Assembly (NCBI GenBank): GCA_022578965.1 | Contig: MU400808.1 | Location: 1-37,899, forward strand | Direction of reading: 5' to 3' | Origin: Xylaria sp. FL1777 | Lineage: Eukaryota > Ascomycota > Sordariomycetes > Xylariales > Xylariaceae | Length of the DNA stretch: 37,899 nucleotides | In this document: positions 1 through 12,860 of the stretch, piece after piece | How positions within the stretch are numbered: position 1 is the first letter of the stretch | Layout of the letters: every line of letters begins with the position of its first letter | Translations under genes and position numbers: made by a program | The notes under the pieces: model-generated | The model's database searches: none | Told to the model about the DNA's origin: nothing | The model's input: the letters and a program-made list of their open reading frames with translations, nothing else

Positions 1-132
1 GGCTGCAAAAGCCATGATGGTACTGCATGCACTAACAATTATTTTTTGGGCCAATGAGAGGGCTAGAAAAGTCATGCCTGTGTAAGGTCATGCCGATGTA
101 TCAATTCTTCATGCCGGTGTATCAATTGCCTA
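1..132. other. Unmutated island at left edge, boundary of the AT-rich block
   Basis: This stretch has ordinary base composition and is full of GG, GA, TC and CC dinucleotides, which are almost absent further right. It ends abruptly at about 132, where the outer end of palindrome IR1 begins at 134. No coding frame of note is seen. It is most simply read as non-repeated flanking DNA that escaped the mutation process, so it marks the edge of the duplicated and mutated block. Confidence 0.7.
73..130 (+). repeat. 21-bp tandem repeat, two full units plus one partial
   Basis: Two adjacent 21-bp units run 89-109 and 110-130. Both share the core CATGCCGRTGTATCAATT and differ mainly in the last three bases. 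A diverged 16-bp partial unit (CATGCCTGTGTAAGGT) precedes them at 73-88. The array ends three bases before the IR1 palindrome starts. Function unknown. Confidence 0.75.
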
Positions 133-1637
133 TTTAAAAAGTTGTATAAAAAAAAAAGATCTTTAAAGTATAATAGATTAATAGCAAAAATAATCTAGCT
201 AATATATTTATAAAAAAAACATTAAACTAAGCACTAAAGACTTTAATATTTATAAACTAGCTAATTATATAAATAAAAGCATTTATAAAAAAGAAATAAA
301 AATAACTTTTATATAAATAAATTAAAAAAAAAAAGTTAAAAGAATACTTTTATATAAAAATTGTTATAATAATTATATAATAAGTAAAAAAGCAACAAGT
401 AAATATATTTAACTTTAAAAAAAAATACTAAAAACTATAAAATATTGCGAATTTTATATTTTTTTTTATATAACTATTTTTTAAGCTATATATAAGTGCT
501 TAATATTTTTTTTTATTTTTTTTAGTAAACTATTATATAATATTTAACTTTTTTTTATTTATTTAAGTATAGTAATTATAATAAGTACTATATAATTATT
601 AAACATATATAATATATATATTACTTTAAAATTTTATTACTTGTTAATAACCTTAAAATTAAAAGCTTTTATAGTTTATATAAGCATTTTAGCTATATAA
701 AGCAATTATAGTGCTATATAACTAAATAAGTATTATATAAAAATAACTTTTATAACAAATTATTTAAGCTATAATAAAGGCAATTAAAGCACTATATAAA
801 ATTTAAACCTTAATATTAACTAAAAGTATTAATATAACTTAAAATTTATTATTTTTTATATAATAAACAATTATTAGCTAATTACTTAAATAATAAACTA
901 TATAAAAAAAAACAAATATATATATTTATATATAGCAACTAAAAAAACAATTAATTATTAAGATTATTAATTAATAGTTATATAACATTATAACTATTGT
1001 TTTAATTTATAACGTAAAACTAGTAACTATTAATGTTATATTATAATAAAGCAGCTATTATATAAGTATATATATATATATATATAAATATATATATAAA
1101 AATAACTAAGTGTAAAGCTATTATAAATATATATATATATATATAAAGCAGCTAAAAGTAAAATAAGCAATTATATAAAGTAAAAAGTTTAAAAATATAA
1201 AAGTAATAAAAAGCATTGCAAAATTTAGGCTTTTTTTATAAATAAAGCTTAGCTTTTATACTTTAATATATTATTAAACTTATTGCTATATAAAAAAAGA
1301 ACTTTTAATTAACTTTAATATAAATTATTTACTGTTAATACTTTACTTTATATTATTAATTAATATTAGTTAGTTATATAACAATAAAAATAAAGAATTT
1401 TAATTATATTAGTAATAACTAAACTATATAAAAGTTTAAATGCTTTATTTAAAAAGTAATTACCTTTAAACTTAAGCTTTATATAACTATAAAGTTTAAA
1501 AAAAGCAAACATATAAACAACTTTTTTTTTGCAAAAATTAAAGTACTAAGTGTTTAATTTTTTATAACACTATTTTTTTTTATTTTTTTTAAATAGCATT
1601 ATATAAAAAAAATTACAACTAAAAAAAAAGTAGCTAA

Positions 1638-1925
1638 TGTTAAAATAATTAGTTATTAGTTATAACTTTTATATATAATATATATAATAGGTTTTATATA
1701 AAGACTATTTTATATAAAAGTTATTATATAAACTAAAGTAATTTTAATGTTAGCTTAGCTTATATACTAGCAAAGTTCTTATATATAAAAAAAAACTTTT
1801 GCTTTATATAAACTTTCTTTTTTTTTAAATAATATAAAACATAAATAGCTTATAATATAAAAATTAATATATTTTGTTTTAGTACATATATATTAAACGT
1901 ATAATCGTATAAAGCTTATTTAACA
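1638..1925 (-). mobile_element. 288-bp LTR-like repeat, copy 1 (inverted)
   Basis: This is the mirror copy of 2071-2357. On its own strand it starts TGTTAAAT (read from 1925) and ends ATTTTAACA (read to 1638). This copy keeps the terminal CA that the other two copies have lost to C-to-T change, which gives the TG...CA ends typical of LTRs. It sits inside the left arm of IR1. No flanking target duplication is visible. It could be a solo LTR, one end of a larger element, or a small element with 8-bp terminal inverted repeats. Confidence 0.6.
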
Positions 1926-2070
1926 ATTTTATTTTATTATTTATACTTAAAATTAATTACTTTAATTAATTTTATTTATATATAAGTTAAAAATAACTTA
2001 ATTAAAAAAAGAAAAATAGTTATTATAATTAAGCTACTTAAATACTTTAGTATATATTATATATTATATA

Positions 2071-2357
2071 TGTTAAATGGGCTTTATACGATTATACGTT
2101 TAATATATATATGCTAAAACAAAGTATAATAATCTTTGTATTATAAGCTGTTTATGTTTTATATGTTTAAAAAAAAAGAAGGTTTATATAAAATAAAGGT
2201 TTTTTTTTATGTATAAAAACTTTGCTAGCATACAAGCTAAGCTAACACTAAAATTACTTTAGTTTATGTAATAGCTTTTATATAAAGTGGTTTTTATGCA
2301 AAACTTATTATACGTACTATATATAGGAGTTATAACTAATAACTAATTATTTTAATA
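2071..2357 (+). mobile_element. LTR-like repeat, copy 2
   Basis: It begins TGTTAAATGGGCTTTATACG and ends TTATTTTAATA, where the final CA has become TA. It matches copies 1 and 3 along the full length, including the internal landmarks AAAACTTTGCTAGCATA near 2216 and CTTATTATACGTACTATATA near 2305. It lies in the right arm of IR1, 145 bp from its mirror copy. The sequences on either side differ from those around copy 3, which fits a unit that moved independently. Confidence 0.6.
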
Positions 2358-2895
2358 CTAGCTATTTTTTTTTAATTGCAATTTTTTTTATATAATGCTA
2401 TTTAAAAGAAATAAAAAAAAATAGTCTTATAAAAAATTAAACATTTAATATTTTAGTTTTTGCAAAAAAAGGGTTATTTATATGTTTGTTTTTTTTAAAC
2501 TTTATAGTTATATAAAGCTTAAGTTTAAAAATAGTTATTTTTTAAGTAAACTACTTAAACTTTTATATAGTTTAATTATTGCTAGCATAATTAAAGTTTT
2601 TTGTTTTTATTATTATATAGCTAATTAACGTTAGTTAATAGTATAAAATAAAATATTAGCAATAAGCAATTTATATTAAAGTTAGTTAAAAGTTCTTTTT
2701 TTATATAGCAATAAGTTTAATAATATATTAAAGTATAAAAGCTAAGCTTTATTTATAAAAAAAGCTTAAATTTTATAGTGCTTTTTGTTACTTTTATATT
2801 TTTAAACCTTTTATTTTATATAGCTGCTTATTTTACTATTAGCTATTTTATACGTATATATATATATTTATAACAGCTTTATACTTAATTATTTT

Positions 2896-2903
2896 TATAT
2901 ATA

Positions 2904-2938
<35 letters not shown>
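2896..2938. repeat. TA-dinucleotide microsatellite
   Basis: An almost pure run of alternating T and A lies in the right arm of IR1. The mirrored place in the left arm also has TA runs (about 1068-1098 and 1122-1144), so the tract existed before the duplication or was carried with it. Confidence 0.8.
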
Positions 2939-2940
<2 letters not shown>

Positions 2941-3866
2941 GCTGCTTTATTATAATATAACATTAATAATTACTAGCTTTATATTATAAGTTAAAACAGT
3001 AGTTATAACGTTATATAACTACTAATTAGTAATTTTAGCAATTAACTGTTTTTTTAATTGCTATATATAAATATATATATTTGTTTTTTTTTTGTATAGC
3101 TTATTGTTTAAGTAGTTTGCTAATAATTGTTTGTTATATAAAAAGTAATAAGTTTTAAGTTGCATTAATGCTTTTAGTTAATATTAAGGTTTAAATTTTG
3201 TATAGTGCTTTAATTGCTTTTATTATAGCTTAAATAATTTATTATAAAGGCTATTTTTATGTAGTATTTATTTAATTACATAGTATTATAATTGCTTTAT
3301 GCAGCTAAAATGCTTATATAAATTATAAAAGCTTTTTATTTTAAGGTTATTAATAAGTAATAAAATTTTAAAATAATACATATATTACATATATTTAGTA
3401 ATTATATAGTGCTTATTATAATTATTATACTTAATTAAATAAAAAAAAGTTAGGTATTATATAATAGTTTAGTAAAAAAAGTAAAAAAAAATGTTAAGCA
3501 CTTATATATAGCTTAAAAAATCGTTGTATAAAAAAAAATATAAAATTTGCGATGTTTTATAGTTTTTAGTGTTTTTTTTAAAGTTAAATATATATTTGCT
3601 TATTGCTTTTTTATTTATTATATAATTATTGTAATAATTTTCGTACGAAAGTATTTTTTTAATTTTTTTTTTTTTTATTTGTTTATATAAAAGTTGTTTT
3701 TACTTTTTTTTTATAAATGCTTTTATTTGTACAGTTAGCTAGTTTATAAATACTAAGGTTTTTAGCGCTTAATTTAATGTTTTTTTTATAAACGCGTTAG
3801 CTAAATTATTTTTATTATTAATTTATTGTATTTTAGAGATTTTTTTCTTTTTATACAACTTTTTAA

Positions 3867-6800
3867 TTATTATTAATAACTTGCTGTGCTGCTTTATAGC
3901 GTAGTTTTTCTACTTGTGTACTTATAAGTAAAACTATATAAAAAGCCGGATAAAAACTTTATGCAATAATGTTTATGCTGCTATTTTAAAGTTTTTTTAC
4001 CTTATAATAACTAGTTTTTATTAACTAGCTTGCTAAACAAAAAGTAATAATTAAAAAGCAAAAAAACTTTTTTTAAAGCTTTTAAACTTTTTGTTTTTTT
4101 AGAAAGCGTATAAAAGCTTTTTTTTTGTTTTTTAGAACTTTTAAAAAGGCGCTTTTGCTTTTTTTGTTGGTTTTTTTTCTATCCTTTGCTTTTTTTTTTT
4201 TTTTTTTTTTTTTTATTTTAACTGCTTTATTATATATTGCTATTTTATTAGTAATAAATAGCTACTTTGCAATATTACTTGCAGCTTTAAGCTTTTTTAT
4301 AGCTAGTTATAAATTTTTGTTAGTTTATAGTAGCTTAACTGCAAAGCTTTTTTATAGCTGCTTTTTTTTGTTTTTTAATAAATTATAACATAAAACTATA
4401 TATTAAGAAGTTTTTTTTTTTTTTGCATATTTGCAAAAAAACGTAAAAAAGCTTAAAATTTTTTTTTTTATGCAGAAATACTTTTAGCTTTATTTTTTTA
4501 ATGCATATTTACATTATTATAGCTATTTTATGCTTTAATAATTTATTATACTTTTTAAAAGCTTTATTTTTATTAAGCTTTTGTTTAATTATTGCTAAAT
4601 AATTGCTGCTTGTTTTAGTTTAGCTTTATTTATTTATTTATTTTTTTTTTAGTATAATTTTAAATTTTTTTTTTTTAATTATTTTTTTTGCTAAAAATTT
4701 AAAGCTAGCATTAAGTTTTTTTTAGTTATACTTTTATTATTGCTTATAAGCTTGCTTTTTATTTAATTTTTAGCTTTTTAAGCTTTTATGTTTTAAATAA
4801 AAGTTTTAATTTTTTTTATTGCTTTTTAAATTAACTTTTTAGCTATTAAGCTTTTTATATAATATTTATAAATTGCTACTTTGCTACTAAAATATAAATT
4901 AATAAAAAAAATCTTTATTTTAGTTTTTAAATGCTTTATTTTAGTTGCTTTAAAAGCTTTAGCTATATATTTAAAGCATTTATTTTAAATTATTACTAGC
5001 AAATTAATAATGCTTTTTGTTTTATTTTTTTTAAAGTTTTTATATTAAGTTATTATATTATAAACTAAAATGCTTTATATTATTATAATATATATTTGCT
5101 TTATTTTTATTATATTATTATTTTATATAAAGTTTTATAGCTTAATTATTATATATAATTAAATGCTTAGTTTTTTTTTAAGCTTTGCTAAATGTTTTTT
5201 TTATTTTATATTTTTATTAAACTATACTTTTAAAAATTTTATGCTATTTTTTAAATATATTATTGCGTTAAAAAGGTATATTATTTATATAATTGCTATT
5301 TTATTGCTAAAAAAGTATATTAATTTGCTTTTTTGTAGTACAAACTTTATTTTATGTTGTTTTGTTTAGCTTTTATATATTTTTTATGCTATTTTTAAAG
5401 CTTTGCAGTTTTGCTTTATATTTAAGTTTGCTATAATAAAGTTAGTATTATTAGCAAAGCTAATTATTATTAGTTTTTAATATATAGCAAAGTTATTATA
5501 AAGTATTAAAATATATAAAAAAAAAAAAAAAAGTAAAAATAAAAACTTTTAAAAAATTTTAGCTTTTAGCATTATTAACTAAAACACTGCTTTATTAAAG
5601 CAAAAATACATTATATAATTTAATATAAAAAAGTTTACTTATATAATTATTTAAAAAAAAAACCCTTTTTATTATAAAATATATATTATTTTTTTTATTA
5701 ATAGTATTAAAAGCTTTTGTAATGTTTAGCTATAGTAAAAATGCTATGCTTTTTTTATTAATTATTTTTTTTGCTATTTTTAATACTAGTTTAATAATTA
5801 TGTTTATTAATTTGTTTTATTTATTATTTATTTAATTATTTAATAACAAACTTTTTTGCTTAGTTATTTTTGCTATATAATAATATAACTTTTTTTTAGT
5901 ACTTTTTTTACTATATAAATAAGCATAATAAAGCATTACTTTTTAGCTATTTTTTTAGTTTTTTTGAACTTTTTAAGTTTAAGTATAATTATTACTTTTG
6001 TTTACTTAAATTACATTAAGTAATACTTTAATAAAAAATTAGCAATATATAATATTGCTATTTTTTTTATTAAAGCAAGTTTATAAGCTTTAAAAAAGCT
6101 ATTAAATAGCAAGTTATTTTTTAGCGCTTTTTATAGCATTAATTTTTATATTATTAATATTATGTTTTTTTTTTTTATATTAATATTAACTATAAACTTT
6201 TAATAATTATTATAAGTTAAGTTTTTTTTAAGTATATTAAATAAGTTTATTAATAGTACAAAAAAAAAGCATTTTATTAATAAAGCTGTTTTTTTTTTAA
6301 AAGTATTAATAAAAAATAGCTTACTTTTTGTTTGTTTTAATAATAAAATTATAATAATTTTTAAAGCTAGCTTATAAGCAAACTTTGCTTATTTAGCTAA
6401 GCTTTATAATAACTTAAAATTTTTAAATGCTTTTATAAATGCTTATTTTTAGCTATGTTTTTATGCTTTTTTTACTTTATTACTAAAAGCTTTTTTTCTT
6501 TTTTTAAAAGCTTGCTATGCTGCTTTAGTTTTTTTGCTTTAAAACTTGTAGTACGTTTATTTTGCTTTTTTTTTTGTTTTAACTATTTTTAAGAACTACT
6601 AAAATAATACTTAGTGTTTTTTTTTTATAATTTTTTTAAGCGTTATTTTATTTGCTATGTTTATTAGTTATTAAATTAAAAAGTTAAAAGTATTATTTAG
6701 CTTATTAAATATATATAGCATATATATTTTTATAATAATAGCTTTTGCTTTTATAACTGCTTTATTTTTGTTTAATTTAAGCTAGTTTTATTTTTTTGCT

Positions 6801-9003
6801 TTTTTTAAGTATTTATATAAAGCTGCTTTTAAATTAATTATAACTTTTAATGCTTTATAATTAAAATTTAGCTATTTTAAGTCCTTTTAATAAATAATAG
6901 CTAAATTGCTAAATATTTATACTAAATTTATTGTTAAGCTTTTTTATTTATGCTTTATTTTAGTTATTCTTTTTTAAAGAATAGCTAATATAAGATTTTA
7001 TTATGCAGTAAACTTAAGCAATTTATTTGTTTTTTAGCTTTTTTTGCTTTTTAAGTTTTATAATAAATAATAAAAATTAAAATTACGTATAAATATATAG
7101 TATTTTTTTAGCTTGCTTACTTTATGTATTTTTTAAATTAAATTACGTTAAACTGTGTTTTTTTAATTTAGCAAATATATTAACTATAAAAATATTGCTA
7201 AATTATTATTGCTTATTATAACTTTTGCTTAATTTTTGTTAGTGTTTTTTACTAGCGTTTTTATTGCAATTTTTTTATTTATATATAATATAGCTTTACT
7301 TTTTAATTAAATAATTTAGTAGCTATTACTACTAAAGCAATATATATTATTATATTTATTAATTATTAGTTTTTAAACTATTATATAATTAAAGCTATTA
7401 TTTTATAGCATATATACTATATTGCTTTTAAATTTTATAATGTTTTAAAAAGCAATATTATATATTATTAAGTTAATAAAAATAAGTTTTTGCTTGCATT
7501 ACTAATTTGCTGTTTTTTTGCTAATAATTTTTTTTTATTTAGCTTTATAAATGCTAATACTATTAGCATTTTTAAACTATTTTTATTTATTTTTTTGTTT
7601 ATTATTGCTGCTTTTTTAGCATTTTAAAAGCTTTTAAGTTATAATATATATACTACTTTTGCTTTATTTTTTTATTTAACTTTTTTTTAGCAAGCTTTAT
7701 TTTATGTTATATGTACTTTTTTATAGTTTATATATTTTTGCTTTACTTTTTACGTTTTTATTAAGTAGCTTTTTTTATTTTTTTAATGCTTTAAAGCTAA
7801 ACAATAATTATACTTTAAGTTTTTATAACAATATTTAACTATATAACTATATTTATAGCAATTAAAGCATTATATAACTTTAAGCTTTATAGCAAAAAGT
7901 TTGTAGTTAAATAGCTAAGCTTTTTATAAAAAGCTATTTTTATATATTATTTTAGTTATTATAATGCTACTTATATATAATAATATTAATATAAATATAG
8001 CTTTTATGTTTTTAAATAACATTTTTTTGCATTTTATAACTTTAAAGTATTTATTATATAATAACTGCAGTAAGTTTTTATTTAAGTATATTGCTTTAAT
8101 TTGTTTTACTAAAATACTTTTTATTATTAGTACTACTTTTTTTTGTCATATTTTTAACTTTTTTTTAAAAGTTTTTATAATTTATTTTTTTTTTTTAGCT
8201 TTTTAAAGCACTACTTTTTTAAAAGTAATTATTATATTTTGATTATATAGCTTTTTAATAGCAATTATATTGCTACTTATAAACGTTATATTTACTGCTT
8301 TAATAATATTAGCTAATATTTTATTTTTAAAATTATTAGTTTATTTTTTAACTTTAATTAGCATTTTTTTATTTTGTTTAAATAGTATTGCTTTATTGTT
8401 GCAAGTTAGCTATAAAACTATAATTTATGCTTAAAATTTTAATATGTTTATGTTTAATAAAGTTTATTAAAAAAGCTTTTAAATAGTATTTTTAATATTT
8501 TTTTAGTTAGTTTTTATAGTAGCATTTAAGTTATAGCAAGTTATAAATATATTAAAGTTGTTTTTATTATTAAGCTTTATGCTTTGCTAGCTTTTTTAAG
8601 CTTTTTTTAACGTGTGTATTATTTATGCTTTCTTTATGTTTTTTTAAAAAAAGATTTCTTTTACTATTTTTTTTTCTATTAGCAGCTATAATACTAGTTT
8701 TATAATTTTATTAACTATTTTTTACATATTAAAAAGTCCGTTAGCTTTATGTTTTTTATTAAAACATTATTGCTTTATAGTTATATTGCTAATAGGTTTT
8801 AATAGCACATTAGTTGTATTTTTAATAAATAAGTTATTTAATACTATTTTTCCGTTTTTTATTATATTTACACTCTGCAAATAAAATGCAACTTACCTAG
8901 TAAATAAAAGTTGCTACGCTAATTCTAGTAATCTTAATTATTTAATAATTAAGCTTAAACTTATAAAGTTATAGTTAAGTGTAAAGAATTTAAAAAAGGT
9001 TTA
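3867..9003 (-). mobile_element. IR2 left: Tad1-clade LINE copy (minus strand)
   Basis: The whole stretch is the inverted copy of 31860-36996; paired coordinates sum to about 40863 throughout. Its 3' end on the minus strand is at 3867, with a short (TAA)n-type tail and the landmark GCAGCACAGCA (complement of 3882-3890 and neighbours), directly against the end of palindrome IR1. Its 5' end near 9003 adjoins the copia relic. Coding content is the mirror of the right copy: coiled-coil or basic 5' part (about 8000-8860), then reverse transcriptase (about 4800-6300), then the C-terminal Cys/His segment (about 4410-4520). As a sample of divergence, an antisense frame at 7964-8206 and its mirror at 32655-32897 agree at 63 of 80 residues. 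Every frame is broken by multiple stops, so it cannot be active. Confidence 0.85.
4413..6303 (-). pseudogene. LINE ORF2 relic, reverse transcriptase to C-terminal zinc segment (left copy)
   Basis: This is the mirror of 34560-36450 and carries the same broken ORF2 on the minus strand: the reverse transcriptase core and, near 4423-4513, the C-terminal segment that in fungal Tad1-type elements precedes a Cys/His cluster. The protein would nick target DNA and copy its own RNA into the genome. Both copies have stops at many former Gln, Arg and Trp codons. Open frames on the plus strand here (for example 5163-5369) are antisense shadows. The family call rests mainly on the right copy, which reads more clearly. 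Confidence 0.7.
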
Positions 9004-12000
9004 CAACTTTTTAAGTAATATAATATTAATTATAAAGCGTTTTTTTTAAGTAGTTTTTAGCTTTATTAAATAATTATATAACAATTTTAAGTTTAAACAT
9101 AGTACAACAAAAATTAAAAGTATTTTTAGCGTAGCTATAATTTTTTAAAGCGTTATATAAAGAACTATAGCGCTATTAAAGCTATTTATTATGCTATATA
9201 ATTTACTAGCTAATATACTTTGCGTTATTTGCTTATATTTACTAAAGTTTTAATATACAATATTTCTTTCGATTTTAAAAGCTAAGTTTTTTTTTATATA
9301 GTGCTTTATTACAAGTATAATAATAAATCTAAGTTATAAAATTATATTAGTATTATTTACAAATAAACCGTTTATAAAAATAAACAGTTTTATATAGCTT
9401 AAATTTAAAAGTATAAATGTTAATTTATAGTTATGATTATTTATTTGCTATTTAACTTTATAGTTTAAATTTTTAATATTTGCTAATGCTAAGTTAATTA
9501 TTTAAGTAGTAGCTATAAAGTTATATATAGCTTTTAGTTAATAAATGCTGCTTATATAAATGCTATATATACGTTAAAAAACATATTGCTATATAGCATT
9601 TTTTATATAAAAGTTAATTAAAGCTAGTTAGTTTGCTTAGCTTTTTTATATAAGCGTTATATTTTTTTTATATAAAAAAATAACTTAACTACTATTAAAT
9701 TTAATAAAGTAATTTTGTTGTAAAGTTTTTTTTAGCTTTATATAAAACTTTGCTTTATATAACTTATGTTTTTTTTTTGCTAAAAATTTAAGTATAGCAA
9801 AACTAAACGTATTGTTTGTTTATAAACCTATAATGCTAAATTTATATAAAAGTTTTAATATAAACAACAAACATAAATTATATATAAAAACTATTATATT
9901 AAGTTTTTTATAGTAATATTAGTAGTAAATCTTAAACTAATATAGCTTTAATTTAGCTAAGCTATATAATAGTTATATAATTTATATGATTATTTTTTTA
10001 AAATACTTTAAAACAAGTTTAAAAAATAGTTATATAAAGATCTTTTATGCAAGCTTGTTTTTTAATTATATATATGCTTATATAATATTTTAAAGTTTGC
10101 TTAAAGCGTTAAAGTCTTAAATTAGCAAAAAGCCTAAAGCTAATAATAGCTATTAGCTTATTTGCTAAATTATTAGCAATTAAATTAATATAGTTTTTTT
10201 CTTTATATTATTATAACTTTATATAACTAATTTAGATTTTTTGTATAGCTTAATTATTTTCTTTTTAATCTTTTATATAAAGCAAAACTTAAAAATCTAA
10301 GTATTATTATGTTTATTTAAGTTATATTTTATAAACTAAAAAATACTTTATATAACAAGATTATTAATTTTTATAGCGTTTAATCTTTTAAACGAAGCGC
10401 TAAAAGTATTAATAATGTTGTTTTTACGCAATTTTATTACTAAAGCGTAGTTTTGTTTTTTTTTTAAAGTTAAAAACAAGTTATTAATATTTTATATAAA
10501 CGCTATAAAAAAGTTCTTAGCTTTTTTAGGTTTTTTTGTGTTTTTTTTGTACAGTTAGTTTTATAGCTAGTTCTATAGTAGTTATATTTTTTTTTTTATT
10601 ATTTGCTAAAATATATTTAATTGTATAATAATATAGCTTAATTTATATTTATTTAAAGCAAATTAAGCTATTTATAAAGTTAATAATTATGTTAAGTTTT
10701 TTAATTAACTGTATTTTATACGGTTTTTTTTAGCTTTATTTTTTATGCTATATAAAGACTTTACTACGTAAAAGTAAAAATAATATTTTATATAAAGCTA
10801 GCTTATTACGTTTATAAATTATATAGCTAATTTTAACTTTTGTTTGTTTTTTACGAAGCATTTTTATAGCTTTTTTAATTACTTTAGCTTTTTATATAAT
10901 ATTTAACAAAAAAAGAAAATCTTAATTAACCTTTAAATATGCTCTAAATATAAAAAGCATTAAAACTAAGCTATTAAGCTTTGCAGTATTATTTAAAGCT
11001 TTAATTGCTATTTATAAAATTAACTTATTTTTTATATAATAATTTAGTTTAGCTTTTAATATGTTATATATATAACAAAAAGGTTTATATGCTTTTTTTA
11101 TTTTGTTAATAGTTTAATAAGCTTTAATAAGCATTTTTTAACACTTTATACTTATAATTTTAGCTTAATTTTAAAATTTTTCAAACAAAAAGTTTGTACT
11201 AAAGTTATATATAATATAGTTTAAAAGTTTTTAATATACGTTAATTTAGCATTTATATAAAGCTTTTTAAGCGTTTTATATAAATATAAATTTTAAAAAT
11301 ATAGCTGCTTAAAACAATATAGCTACATTAATTACATATAAAACCTGCTTATTGTTTATTTATATAGCATTAATTATAACTTTATAATTAAAGTTATTGT
11401 TATTTTTAATTGTAAATTTAAAACAATAAAGTGTTTAATTATATAACTAGTAATAATAGCAAAATTTCTAGATTTTTTTTAAAGTAAAGCAATTAATATT
11501 ATAGCTTGCATAATTAAGCATGTTATATAGTCTTTTTGTATAAACGTATTTAAAGCGTTTATAAAGCTTTCGGAGTTTTATTTCTATAAAATATAAACTT
11601 GCTTTATACGAACTAATATTAAAAAACAAATGTTTTTATTTTTATACAACAAAAATAGTTTTTTCGTTTTGTTATATAATAACGTTTTTTGTATTATTAA
11701 AGTATGCTTTTAAGCAGTTAGCGTTTTTTAATAAAAATAAAAAAAAAGTAAAAGTATTTAAAATATAATATGTAATTATATTAAAAGCATTTTTTATTTA
11801 TATAGTGCTTATAGTACTTATAGTATTATTTTTGCTAAAACAAATATAAGCGCTACTTAAAGTTTAACTAATTTTTATATAGAAATATATTTAAAAGTAT
11901 GCTTTTAATTAAACTTTTTTTACTATTAAATAATTAAAAGCGCTAATATTTTAAAGTTTATTTTAGTAGTTTGTACAATAATAATTATTTAATATAAACT

Positions 12001-12860
12001 AATTATATAATACTATTGTTTTATAGTTTTAAATATTTTTTCTTGTTATATAATAAAAAAATGTGCTATTTACTAAATATTAAGTAGTTTAATTACTAAA
12101 TTTTTTATTAATATTTTTAGTATTATTGTTTAACTTTAAATATTTTTTGCATTTTATTATGTATAAAAAAATTTTTTCTAAAATAAGTTTTTAGTTATAA
12201 ATTATTTTATATAAATTAAAGAATACGTTTTTTGCACAAGCTTTTTTTTAAAAAGTATAGCATATTAACTAATAGCTTTTTTTTTAGCAAACAAAGCATT
12301 TCTTGTTTATATAAAAGTTCTAGTTTTTTTAATTACAGCTTTAAAAGTAGCTTAGCTGTTTAATTAGTTAATTTAATAACTTTAGTATAAATCTAAATTA
12401 TTGCTTTTTTATATAGCTATAGTTATATTTTTAGTTTATAAAGTATAATTTATTATTTTTTTATATAAAAGTTTTTGTTGTACTGTTTAACGTTATATAT
12501 AAGCATGCTTATAAATTAACAAAAAATCTTTCGTATATAAGTTTTTAAAAAATTAACGCTATAGCTAACTTTAATACACTTTAATATGCTTATATAACGT
12601 TTATACTTAGTTAAATTTTGCTTTAATAGTTAGTATTAAGCGTTTGTTATGCTTTTTTAAGCTTATTAAGCATTAATTTAAGTATTTTATATAAAGCTAA
12701 ACTTAAGTTATTTTCTTTTATTTATATAAAAAAAACTATAGTTTAATTAGCTTAATATTAACTATAATTTATATTAGTATTAAAATAAATATTTATATAT
12801 TGTATTACTTAGGTTAATAGCTTATTAGCTATACTAGTTTTTATTTTTTATATATATAAG
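9004..12860 (-). pseudogene. Ty1/copia pol polyprotein relic
   Basis: Read on the minus strand, the stretch from about 9400 to 9000 gives ...QITQSILASKLYSII... followed by NSFNSAIVL, matching the copia RNase H pattern (V)TRSVLASELYG...GFD.A, with a preceding block like the start of that domain (FIFINGLFVNN, compare FVDASFANN). Further upstream, about 9850-9640, a block reading LNF*QKKNISYIKQSF lines up in spacing with the fungal copia reverse transcriptase segment after the TDDT motif (F..EE......AKF....K..L...PL.FNG). About 9600-9510 reads VYIAFI, compare GAYIASICQPEA. Order on the minus strand is therefore RT then RNase H, ending near 9004 where the LINE begins. Integrase, protease and gag parts (higher coordinates) are too decayed for me to point out, so the right-hand limit is a guess. 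Stops and A+T decay mean it is dead. Confidence 0.75.
11560..11590. other. Small less-mutated patch inside the copia relic
   Basis: The short run CTTTCGGAGTTT keeps TC, GG and GA dinucleotides that are almost missing around it. No function is visible; it is listed only because it departs from the local composition. Confidence 0.35.

Larger units (their letters stand above)
134..3866. repeat. IR1: 3.7 kb near-palindrome (arms 134-1997 and 1998-3866)
   Basis: The reverse complement of the right half matches the left half along its whole length. The outer ends pair (TTAAAAAGTTGTAT at 134-147 with its complement at 3853-3866), as do the inner ends (AAACGTATAATCGTATAAAGC at 1894-1914 with its complement at 2081-2101). 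The coordinate sum of paired bases drifts only from about 3995 to 4000, so indels are few. Differences are mostly C/T or G/A. No coding frame is recognisable in either arm. Each arm holds the 288-bp LTR-like repeat near the centre and a long TA microsatellite. The right outer end abuts the 3' tail of the left LINE copy exactly. It could be two non-autonomous LTR-type elements joined head to head, or an inverted duplication made by aberrant repair; the sequence does not decide. Confidence 0.85.

Noticed and set aside
4125..4388. 87-residue frame with a long Phe run
   Set aside because: It reads through a T homopolymer (about 4190-4214) antisense to the LINE 3' part. Low complexity only, with no supporting start context.
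5163..5369. Open frame on the plus strand with a mirrored relative at 35493-35699 on the minus strand
   Set aside because: Both lie antisense to the LINE reverse transcriptase region. The conservation comes from the duplicated DNA, and the composition (Phe, Leu, Ile, Lys) is that of any stop-free run in such sequence.
7964..8206. 80-residue frame, mirrored at 32655-32897, looking like a membrane protein
   Set aside because: It is antisense to the 5' coding part of the LINE. The hydrophobic look results from T-rich codons; 63 of 80 residues match only because the DNA arms match.
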